Positions 1-6,016 of a stretch of DNA of 10,220 nt are shown here, in pieces (the stretch's first letter is position 1; each line of letters opens with the position of its first letter). The notes below the pieces were generated by a model. It ran no database searches and had not been told where the DNA came from. It saw only the letters and a list, made by a program, of their open reading frames with translations. Both the position numbers and the translations under genes were made by a program. The stretch is from Oligoflexaceae bacterium (GTDB lineage Bacteria > Bdellovibrionota_B > Oligoflexia > Oligoflexales > Oligoflexaceae), in NCBI GenBank assembly GCA_947474445.1, contig CANJJY010000145.1, positions 1 to 10,220 on the forward strand, written 5' to 3'.

Positions 1-78
1 ATATGATCAATGTAGGCAAATAGCATGATTGCTCACTCTCTCGCAGGTCTGCGGGGAAGATTTTTTCACTCGTACTTT

Positions 79-108
79 TTGAATGCGTTTCTTTCTAATA
101 GCATTCAA
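79..108. repeat. Perfect 8-base inverted repeat, 14-base spacer
   Basis: TTGAATGC at 79-86 is exactly mirrored by GCATTCAA at 101-108, with an AT-rich 14-base spacer. Neither strand has a T-run after the right-hand arm (the plus strand has Ts before the left arm), so it does not read as an intrinsic terminator. It could be a protein-binding site or a structured RNA element. Chance cannot be excluded for arms this short. Confidence 0.4.
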
Positions 109-294
109 TACTTCCTCTTAAAATGCCAGTTGAGAAAAGCTGTATCAGACAGGGCAAGGAAGCTGTCCAAAGCCTCGACTCAAATGCTTAGGCAAACCCG
201 AATTCTTACCGCGAAAAATAAACCAGAAATTTATCTGCATTTTTCCTTTCTTACTGGCATTAGCAAAGAAATAGCAAACACTTGCCGATAAGCC

Positions 295-341
295 TGAGGA
301 TTGAGTTCGTGTGGCTTTTTGAAAAATCCTCACAGGTAAGG
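295..341 (+). promoter_or_regulatory. Leader hairpin next to the ribosome binding site of the Cys-rich gene
   Basis: TGAGGATT at 295-302 pairs perfectly with AATCCTCA at 325-332 around a 22-base loop. An outer CC (293-294) can pair with GG (335-336) across a small bulge. The right arm runs directly into the Shine-Dalgarno-like AGGTAAGG at 334-341, which is 12 bases ahead of the ATG at 354. If formed in mRNA, the extended stem would partly mask that site. The pairing is seen directly; regulation is inferred. Confidence 0.35.
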
Positions 342-353
342 TTTCAACTATCG

Positions 354-1235
354 ATGGGCGCAGAAATTAGTGAAAACCAAAAAGGTAATATCACGCTGCT
401 TCTGGCGGTCATCTGCGCGGCTACTTTTTCACTCTATATCTTGAGCAACGATAGTGAGTCGACTCGAAGCCGCAGCAAAGAAATCAAGGTCAACCGTGTG
501 GTGAACGATGCACAGCAGATGAACCTCGCGGCTATTTCCTATCTCAGTACGATGCTCGAAAAAGATGCGCATGGGGTTGCGGCTCTCAAAATCATCGACA
601 AGCAAATCATCGGCAATGGGAATGCTTTTTTGAGCGTTGATGCCGGCAAGGCGAATTACAAAAACCTACAGGCTTCATTGCTCAATAGTACGATGATGCA
701 AGGGGCGATGACGGGTCATCCGCCTTTACCTGTGACGGGCAACCACTCGCTCACGTCGCTCGAAATTCTTGATCAATCGCAGGATCCGACTTTTGATATC
801 TACGATGTTCGCGCGACGACTTCGGTCGCCGTCTCAAAGAGTCGACGCCCATCCCGCCCCGTCAACACCGTGGCACGAATCAAAGTTGCGATTCAGCCAC
901 CCTGCGATGGGTATTCTATGAATAATTTTTGCTATTTTTACGGAGCATCGGGAGAGTCGTGCGATACAGCCTGCTCGAATCACAGCCGCGTATATGATGA
1001 TCCAGGCACCGATGCTTTATCAGCGTCCGATGCATCTTGCAATCAGGTATTGGATCATTTTGGAGCACCCGCTGGCCCTATCAGTGCGACCCGCGTTCAC
1101 CTGATACCTATTGATATGGGATGCAAATATTATAATGGAGCTTGGGTTCCGACGAGTCGATACAATCTTACAGCCGCTAATGGCTCCGGTTCGTATGCGG
1201 GTGGCTATAGAGCCTGCGCCTGCAAAACCCCCTAG
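354..1235 (+). CDS. Exported Cys-rich protein with pilin-like N-terminal segment
   Basis: The product is 293 residues and I cannot assign it to a named family. A short polar head with QKG at residues 9-11 leads into a hydrophobic stretch at about 12-30. That looks like an uncleaved anchor or a Tad/pseudopilin-type segment, although the Glu5 typical of type IV pilins is absent. Residues 35-180 are a polar region that resembles the extracytoplasmic part of Tad-like minor pilins. The tail (184-290) has eight cysteines (184, 193, 203, 207, 229, 257, 288, 290), including GESCDTAC and a final ACAC, suggesting a disulfide-bonded secreted module. The ATG at 354 is chosen because it follows AGGTAAGG and puts the hydrophobic segment near the N-terminus. 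An in-frame TTG at 282 would add 24 poorly supported residues. The gene stands alone and converges on maiA with a 27-base gap. Extracytoplasmic location is likely; function is unknown. Confidence 0.75.
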   Translation: MGAEISENQKGNITLLLAVICAATFSLYILSNDSESTRSRSKEIKVNRVVNDAQQMNLAAISYLSTMLEKDAHGVAALKIIDKQIIGNGNAFLSVDAGKANYKNLQASLLNSTMMQGAMTGHPPLPVTGNHSLTSLEILDQSQDPTFDIYDVRATTSVAVSKSRRPSRPVNTVARIKVAIQPPCDGYSMNNFCYFYGASGESCDTACSNHSRVYDDPGTDALSASDASCNQVLDHFGAPAGPISATRVHLIPIDMGCKYYNGAWVPTSRYNLTAANGSGSYAGGYRACACKTP

Positions 1236-1262
1236 TAGGTCTAAGATCTTTCGATTTCTTTT

Positions 1263-1901
1263 TTAAGATGGTATGGCACCCGGCTGATTATGAGGCGCGG
1301 CCTGCAAGCACTCCGGCGTCGTCATGCAATACTGATAGATGGCATAAAGCCGCGGATATCGCTCCATGGGAACATTGAAACGAAGCGCATTGTAAATCTG
1401 CGGCACGAGGTAGAGATCGGCCAGGCTCACGTCGTCCCCCATGCAGTAGAGTCCAGGTCGATCCTTGAGCTTTGCTTCCACAACATCCAAGCCGCTCTGT
1501 ATAAAAAATCGTGACCATTCCTCCCGCGCCTTCGGCTCGGACGACACATGCTTTTGAACTTTCAGATTCTGCAAAGGCTGAATCCCAGTCGCAATCATCG
1601 AGGCGATTTCCCTCGTTTCCGCTCGCTGCCAAGGATCTCGCGGCAGGATCGGACTCTGCGGAAAGGTCTCTTCGAGCCATTCGATGATGGCCGTTGATTC
1701 ACTCAAAACTTTGCCTTCATTCTCGAGGCAGGGAACTAAGCCGCTCGGATTCTTAGCCAGGTAAGCGGGCGAGCGATGTTCGTTTTCCAAGAGATTGATG
1801 GCCACTGATTGATAGCTGATCTGTTTGAGAGCGAGGACCCAGCGAACGCGCCATGAACATGACGATCGCCAGTAATGATAAAGGATCAAGGAACTGCGCA
1901 T
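1263..1901 (-). CDS. maiA: Maleylacetoacetate isomerase / zeta-class glutathione S-transferase
   Basis: This 212-residue protein has the usual length and layout of zeta-class GSTs. The N-terminal thioredoxin-like domain carries the hallmark SSCSWRVR at 13-20, whose Ser and Cys act in glutathione-dependent catalysis in the family. It also has NPSGLVP at 51-57 and SESTAIIEWLEE at 67-78, which form the glutathione site. The helical C-terminal domain has GIQPLQNL (106-113), DVSLADLYLVPQIYNA (157-172) and a typical NQPGA near the end (205-209). Family members isomerise maleylacetoacetate to fumarylacetoacetate in tyrosine breakdown, and several also act on chlorinated acids. No other tyrosine-pathway gene is in view, so the physiological substrate is open. 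The ATG at 1901 has GGAGG six bases upstream (1908-1912). It is the last gene of the dsbD operon, 28 bases after the phospholipase stop. Confidence 0.9.
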   Translation of the reverse strand: MRSSLILYHYWRSSCSWRVRWVLALKQISYQSVAINLLENEHRSPAYLAKNPSGLVPCLENEGKVLSESTAIIEWLEETFPQSPILPRDPWQRAETREIASMIATGIQPLQNLKVQKHVSSEPKAREEWSRFFIQSGLDVVEAKLKDRPGLYCMGDDVSLADLYLVPQIYNALRFNVPMERYPRLYAIYQYCMTTPECLQAAPHNQPGAIPS

Positions 1902-1929
1902 GGACGGCCTCCAAAAGGGGAAAAGCCGT

Positions 1930-3480
1930 TCAGCGAATGCCGATCAGCTCCTGATAACTCGTCTCGAGTTTACGTAAAGCCTCGATGCTCTTCAATTCAA
2001 AGCCGTATCTCCCCGTCTTGGCCGAGTAGACCCGATGACGCTCTCTGAGACGCCTGAGCGTACTCTGATAAGCGACTTCGATGACTTCGGTCCTTAGACG
2101 TGCCCGCAGAGGCGAACCCGACATCATCTTTGCGCACTCTTCATCGGGCTGAAAGACGATGAAGTCGACGTCCGGATACTGTTCGCTGACCGCGCGAAGA
2201 TTGGTTTCAAAACGCGTTGAAATCAAAGCTTTAATGGTCTGAATCACGCCGAAATAACCACCTTTGACATCGGAACTTCCGGCGACTGTAGCGCGGAAGG
2301 GTTTGATCGGATCGATAACAAAGATCAATCGTGCCCCTTCTTCGACGACCGCCTCGAAATTACAGCTCTTGGTCACCTGGCCGTCGATGTACCAGCGATC
2401 TTCGATCCCCTTGGGTGTAAAGAGCGGCGGCAAGGAGCATGAGGCCCGGACGGCAGCGCTGATCGGCATTTTATCGAGAGGTGTGCGGCCCAGCGTCACA
2501 TGATCGAAGGTGTCTTGATCGGTCACACCGATAAAGAGGCGCGCGCGGAGAGATTCAAAAGTATCGCCGAGCCCATGCTGGGTAAACAATTCATGAAAAT
2601 AGGCTTCGAGCTTATCGCCTTTGAAAAAGCCTGTAGGGATTGATTCAAGCGTGGCTTCGAGCCATTGACTTGGTTTGACCTTATGCATCCGAAGGCTGGT
2701 CGTAATCAACCTCTTGATGATGTTGACGCTCGCCAAATCAAAGAGAGAACTCAGTTTGAAAGGTTGATAGGGCGAGGGCAGATCCAGGATGCTGCGAATC
2801 AGCTCTTCGACTTCGATCTTAGTCGCAACGCAGGATCCAGCGATGCTACCGCTGCTGATTCCGGAGATGACGTCGCAATCATAGATATTGCGCCCTTGAA
2901 AAGCATGCTTTAGTGCGAGCACGGCTCCTGCCTGATAGAGCAGACCTTCCATGGCTCCACCGCTCAAGGCCAATCCAACCTTGTTGTCGCGCAAAATGCC
3001 TGCGTAGAGGACTTCCCGCAACCAGCGCAGCATAAGTGCCGTCTTCTTCGGTTCGACGATCACGTCGCGAACGTTCAAGCGACCGAGAGCAAAGATCCTG
3101 TGATCGACTTCGGGGGTTTGCCGCAAGACGGCAACGATGCGCGAAAGGGGGAATTGAAAGTCAGGACCCCACAGCTGAGAGAGGAGATTGACATCGCGCC
3201 CTATGCGTTGAATCGCCTGGAGTGCTTCGATCGCATCGACGCCACGTTCGTCGTAGACGAGTAAATCGATCGGGTGTTGGCGGAGGACGGGCGAAACACC
3301 ATCGAGGTCAGCTAACAGATAGATGCGCAGAGCGACCCCTTTGAGGAGTCGATGATCCAGCTCAAAGTTGAGGGTCAGCGGGCCCTCATCGGGCAATCGC
3401 GTCGCGTTCAGTCGATCGAGAGCGCCGCTAATATCATGCAAACGGGAAGGTGCCATGACATAGAGGAGGTGTTGCCGCAT
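1930..3480 (-). CDS. Patatin-like phospholipase with N-terminal receiver-like extension
   Basis: The protein has 516 residues. Residues about 167-395 form a patatin lipid acyl hydrolase domain: a glycine-rich oxyanion loop SGGAMEG (173-179), the nucleophile elbow GISSG (207-211, Ser209 predicted catalytic), and DG at 366-367 for the Ser-Asp dyad. The family hydrolyses acyl chains from phospholipids or other lipids, usually at membranes. The loop has Glu178 where the family generally has Arg or Lys (GGGxR/KG), an unusual feature. Residues about 48-160 precede the patatin fold and resemble a degenerate response-regulator receiver domain: alternating hydrophobic strands, DLLVYDERG at 72-80, and VEPKK at 142-146 in the place of the receiver Lys loop. 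No signal peptide is seen, so it is probably cytoplasmic or membrane-peripheral. The ATG lies one base after the dsbD stop, with AGGGAAG (3485-3491) as ribosome binding site, so translational coupling is likely. Confidence 0.85.
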   Translation of the reverse strand: MRQHLLYVMAPSRLHDISGALDRLNATRLPDEGPLTLNFELDHRLLKGVALRIYLLADLDGVSPVLRQHPIDLLVYDERGVDAIEALQAIQRIGRDVNLLSQLWGPDFQFPLSRIVAVLRQTPEVDHRIFALGRLNVRDVIVEPKKTALMLRWLREVLYAGILRDNKVGLALSGGAMEGLLYQAGAVLALKHAFQGRNIYDCDVISGISSGSIAGSCVATKIEVEELIRSILDLPSPYQPFKLSSLFDLASVNIIKRLITTSLRMHKVKPSQWLEATLESIPTGFFKGDKLEAYFHELFTQHGLGDTFESLRARLFIGVTDQDTFDHVTLGRTPLDKMPISAAVRASCSLPPLFTPKGIEDRWYIDGQVTKSCNFEAVVEEGARLIFVIDPIKPFRATVAGSSDVKGGYFGVIQTIKALISTRFETNLRAVSEQYPDVDFIVFQPDEECAKMMSGSPLRARLRTEVIEVAYQSTLRRLRERHRVYSAKTGRYGFELKSIEALRKLETSYQELIGIR

Positions 3481-3481
3481 A

Positions 3482-5356
3482 TTACTTCCCTGTAAAAGCG
3501 TGCAGTTCTCGCAGCAAGCGGTCAGCCGTCACGTATCCGGTGGGGAAACGAAAGCTCGTGCTTAAATCGCCTCCGCTCGGGACGAGAATGACTGAAGGAA
3601 GACCCTGCATTCCATACTTCTCCGCGAGAGCTTCGGTCGCATCGTTAGTTTCCGTTAAATCTAGCTTAACCAAGACCCATCGTTCCTGCAGCAAGGAAAT
3701 GACGCTGGGGTCGTTGAAAGTGGTCTGATCCATCTTCTTGCAGGCGACGCACCAGTCAGCCCATCCATCGATCAAGATCGGTTTACCTTCGGCAGCGGCG
3801 CGGGCATAAGCTTCCGATTCTGATTTGAACCAATGCAATTCGCTCCGAATATCTCCGCCCGTGGCCCATTGGATCCCAGAAAAGAGACCACTGGCGAGGA
3901 GCACAGCGGGCAAAAGATGAGCAGATTTTACATGGATGAGGTGGCCGTGACGAACGACGACTACGATCAAGACAGAAGAAAGGCTGAGTAAAGAAAGCGT
4001 GAGCACGCGCCACTGACCTTGAAGGGGAAGGAGGGCTTCGTGGGCTGTGTTCTTCAGATAGTATACGGCCAAGGCAAACATGGCCGCAGCGAAAATCATT
4101 TTCACGGCTACCTGAAGTTTGGGGCTGACCTTATAAGCAGCCACTCGATGCGCGACCAATCCGAGGAAAACATAGGGAAGAGCAAAGCCGAGACTGTAAA
4201 GGAAAAAGAGGAGTATAGCCTGGGGGGTGGACTGCAGCTGAGTCGCGTAAGCGAGTAAGGCTCCCATGATCGGTCCCGTGCAAGGAGCGGCTACTAGCCC
4301 TGCCCCGGCGCCCATGCCGAAGGCGTTGAGATAAGACGCTTGACCTGAGCCCAATTGGGCGCCGAAGTTCTGCAATTTGCTGAAATTGCCGAAACCGAGC
4401 ATGGTGAAGCCAAGGAGTATGAATAATAAAGCGAACACGATATTGACGAGAGGATGCGAGAGGAGAGAACCAAAAATTCCGCCGCTCAACGATGCCAAGA
4501 GGCCGAGTCCGGTGTAGGTCACGACGATCCCCGACGCATAGACGAGGGCGGCTGCGATCGGCCTATGGCCCTGCTTGCCGAGCAAGCGGATCGTAATGGG
4601 AATCATGGGGAAAACACAGGGTGTAATATTGGTCGCAACACCTCCGAGAAAGACGACGAGTAACACCAAAGCCCAAGGCAAACGACCGTCCTTGAGTTGC
4701 TCCGCATACTTTTCTTCAAAGCTGAGGCCTTCACTGGCAGGTCCTATATGGGGCTGCGAAGGATCTGGAAGAGAATTCAAAGCCGGAGCTGCCGATGCCG
4801 CGGCCGCTGCTTCAGTCGAAACGTCCGCAGTCGCAGCAGGATCAATCGCCGCAGGGTTCGGACTCGCATCGTAGACGGGCAACTCAAATTCCTTGGTGGC
4901 AGGGAAAAGGCAGATGCGTCCCGTACAGCCGAGGAAGTTGATGCGAAATTTAATAGTCGAGGCCGTGTAGGGGCGATCGCCGCTGAAGATCAGTTCAAAA
5001 TCACCGGCATCAAAAACCTCGATTTCACCTTCGCCCATCGGATCGGGCTGCTGGCGACTGGCGGGTTCGGTACCGATGCGAGGAATATAGCCGCTGGGGC
5101 CATCGAAGGTCAGTCGGCTCTTATAGATAGAGAAATTTTGATGCGTGGTCAGGCGCAGGCCAACCAAAACGCTTCCATCCGCCTGTTTCACGGCTTGGGC
5201 GACGTCCCAGACGATAACAGCATGAGGATCGATGTCGGTCGCTTCTTTGCCCGGAAGTCCCAGATCTTGGCCATAGGCGGAAGTTTGAAGCGGCGCAGAA
5301 GCCAAGGCGCAAAGCCAACTGAAGATAATGAAAAAGCGTAGCGAACGGTGCAGCAC
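3482..5356 (-). CDS. dsbD: Thiol:disulfide interchange protein DsbD
   Basis: The protein moves electrons from cytoplasmic thioredoxin across the inner membrane to periplasmic partners, in known systems including DsbC and the cytochrome c maturation thioredoxin. It has 624 residues from the chosen start. A signal peptide (about 1-29) precedes the N-terminal alpha domain with a redox pair Cys144/Cys149 in GCTGRIC. An Ala/Pro-rich linker (about 165-205) and a multi-helix membrane domain follow; the latter has Cys247 in ITPCVFP and Cys359 in AAPCTGP. The C-terminal thioredoxin domain has WCVACK (535-540) and the cis-Pro loop GLPS (585-588). All six functional cysteines are present. I place the start at the GTG at 5356 because GAAGGAG sits five bases upstream (5362-5368). 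The TTG at 5377 would be almost at the predicted transcript end and lacks a binding site. It is the first gene of the dsbD-phospholipase-maiA operon. Confidence 0.93.
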   Translation of the reverse strand: MLHRSLRFFIIFSWLCALASAPLQTSAYGQDLGLPGKEATDIDPHAVIVWDVAQAVKQADGSVLVGLRLTTHQNFSIYKSRLTFDGPSGYIPRIGTEPASRQQPDPMGEGEIEVFDAGDFELIFSGDRPYTASTIKFRINFLGCTGRICLFPATKEFELPVYDASPNPAAIDPAATADVSTEAAAAASAAPALNSLPDPSQPHIGPASEGLSFEEKYAEQLKDGRLPWALVLLVVFLGGVATNITPCVFPMIPITIRLLGKQGHRPIAAALVYASGIVVTYTGLGLLASLSGGIFGSLLSHPLVNIVFALLFILLGFTMLGFGNFSKLQNFGAQLGSGQASYLNAFGMGAGAGLVAAPCTGPIMGALLAYATQLQSTPQAILLFFLYSLGFALPYVFLGLVAHRVAAYKVSPKLQVAVKMIFAAAMFALAVYYLKNTAHEALLPLQGQWRVLTLSLLSLSSVLIVVVVRHGHLIHVKSAHLLPAVLLASGLFSGIQWATGGDIRSELHWFKSESEAYARAAAEGKPILIDGWADWCVACKKMDQTTFNDPSVISLLQERWVLVKLDLTETNDATEALAEKYGMQGLPSVILVPSGGDLSTSFRFPTGYVTADRLLRELHAFTGK

Positions 5357-5390
5357 GGAGACTCCTTCGACAAGCAAGACCCTAGGCTCT

Positions 5391-5419
5391 GTTATAGCTG
5401 AGGTTACCTCGACTTTGAA
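5391..5419 (-). promoter_or_regulatory. Promoter of the dsbD operon with palindrome in the spacer
   Basis: Read on the minus strand, a -35 TTCAAA (5414-5419) and a -10 TATAAC (5391-5396) are separated by exactly 17 bases. They match the sigma-70 consensus at 4 and 5 of 6 positions. Initiation near 5384 would leave a leader of about 28 bases before the GTG start at 5356, which agrees with that start choice. The spacer contains the 11-base palindrome GAGGTTACCTC (5400-5410), a classic place for a repressor or MerR-type site. The promoter call is by eye. Confidence 0.55.
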
Positions 5420-5479
5420 AGTTTTCAGACCCGATCCGAGGGTTTGTCGATGTGGCGTAGTTAATGAATCAAAGTCTGC

Positions 5480-5508
5480 TTGACTCCTGCAGGGCTTTCT
5501 ACTAGTAA
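5480..5508 (+). promoter_or_regulatory. Candidate promoter of rplX
   Basis: TTGACT at 5480-5485 matches the -35 consensus at five of six positions. At the ideal 17-base spacing lies TAGTAA (5503-5508), a weak -10 element. The resulting leader of about 65-70 bases contains a direct repeat GAAGCCG (5526-5532 and 5537-5543), 11 bases apart. The -10 match is poor, so the call is tentative. Some promoter is still required here, because the neighbouring upstream gene runs the other way. Confidence 0.4.
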
Positions 5509-5582
5509 CTTAGTTCCCATTTGGCGAAGCCGACCTGAAGCCGGTAACATCAGAACTTTGAAACCAAAAGTGGATACGCAAC

Positions 5583-5930
5583 ATGGCTCAACAGACCACG
5601 AAGACTAAATACGAAGAAAAATTTCGCCTGAAGAAGGGCGATGAAGTCGTTGTTCTGACAGGTAAATCTAAGGGCGGCGTCGGCAAGATCGACAAAGTCG
5701 ACTTCAAAAGAAACGCTGTATTCGTCAGCGGCCTCAACATCTTTAAGAAGCATGCCCGTCCAGGCGTGAACGGCGACGAAGGCGGAATCATCGAGAAGGT
5801 GATGCCAGTCCACGTCAGTAACGTTGCCCTGGTCGACCCAAAAACCAAAAAAGCGACGCGCATTGGCTACAAAGTAGAAAATGGTAGCAAGGTTCGCGTA
5901 GCTAAAGGTTCGAAAACAGTTCTCAACTGA
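5583..5930 (+). CDS. rplX: 50S ribosomal protein L24
   Basis: This 115-residue protein is a recognisable L24, the large-subunit protein that binds 23S rRNA early and initiates 50S assembly. The KOW motif region is at about 18-45 (KKGDEVVVLTGKSKGGVGK). The conserved FKKHARP (54-60), GGIIEK (67-72), VHVSNVALVDP (76-86), TRIGYK (92-97) and a basic GSKVRVAKGSK tail (101-111) follow. It is slightly longer than the common length of just over 100 residues, with a polar N-terminal lead of about 14 residues. The ribosome binding site is weak (GTGG at 5570-5573). The striking point is context: rplX normally sits between rplN and rplE in the spc operon, but here it is monocistronic, flanked by dsbD and a peroxidase, with its own terminator. 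It could be the relocated sole copy or a second paralog; its sequence shows no sign of decay. Confidence 0.95.
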   Translation: MAQQTTKTKYEEKFRLKKGDEVVVLTGKSKGGVGKIDKVDFKRNAVFVSGLNIFKKHARPGVNGDEGGIIEKVMPVHVSNVALVDPKTKKATRIGYKVENGSKVRVAKGSKTVLN

Positions 5931-5956
5931 GAAACTAGCTTTTTGAATGCAAAAGT

Positions 5957-5990
5957 CCTGGTTCGGATTTCTCCGATACCGGGTTTTTTT
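5957..5990 (+). terminator. Intrinsic terminator of rplX, probably bidirectional
   Basis: The left arm (5957-5967) and right arm (5972-5983) form a stem of eleven pairs with one T-G wobble and a single bulged A, around a TTTC loop, followed directly by seven Ts (5984-5990). It starts 26 bases after the rplX stop. Read on the minus strand, the loop becomes a GAAA tetraloop and the stem is followed by a short T-run (CTTTTG), so it may also end the convergent peroxidase transcript, which stops at 6017. Confidence 0.88.
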
Positions 5991-6016
5991 GCGTCTGGAA
6001 TTATTAGGCCCAAGTC

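Larger units (their letters stand above)
1..353. other. AT-rich region without a convincing gene
   Basis: This stretch precedes the first supported gene. Short open frames exist on both strands (25-291 plus, 145-333 minus), but their translations are compositionally odd, lack a good ribosome binding site and resemble no family I know. The region is visibly richer in A/T than the coding DNA that follows. It holds a perfect 8-base inverted repeat at 79-108 and a second one at 295-332 just ahead of the next gene. I see no clear promoter. The upstream neighbour lies outside the window, so part of this could be its 3' flank. Confidence 0.6.

Noticed and set aside
75..86. 12-base string CTTTTTGAATGC repeated at 5939-5950
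   Set aside because: A few 12-base matches are expected by chance in 10 kb, and the two contexts are unrelated.
25..291. Open frame of 88 codons on the plus strand in the left region
   Set aside because: There is no ribosome binding site and no family resemblance. The composition is that of AT-rich noncoding DNA.
1243..1264. Possible terminator between the Cys-rich gene and maiA
   Set aside because: There is a T-rich run, but the stem ahead of it is only three plus two pairs with a bulge, too weak to call.
4697..5341. Long open frame (214 codons) opposite dsbD
   Set aside because: It lies entirely antisense to a clear dsbD coding region and its Arg-rich translation is typical of a shadow frame.
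5354..5377. TTG start for dsbD at 5377
   Set aside because: The predicted transcript begins only about seven bases earlier and no ribosome site precedes it. GTG at 5356 has GAAGGAG at ideal distance.
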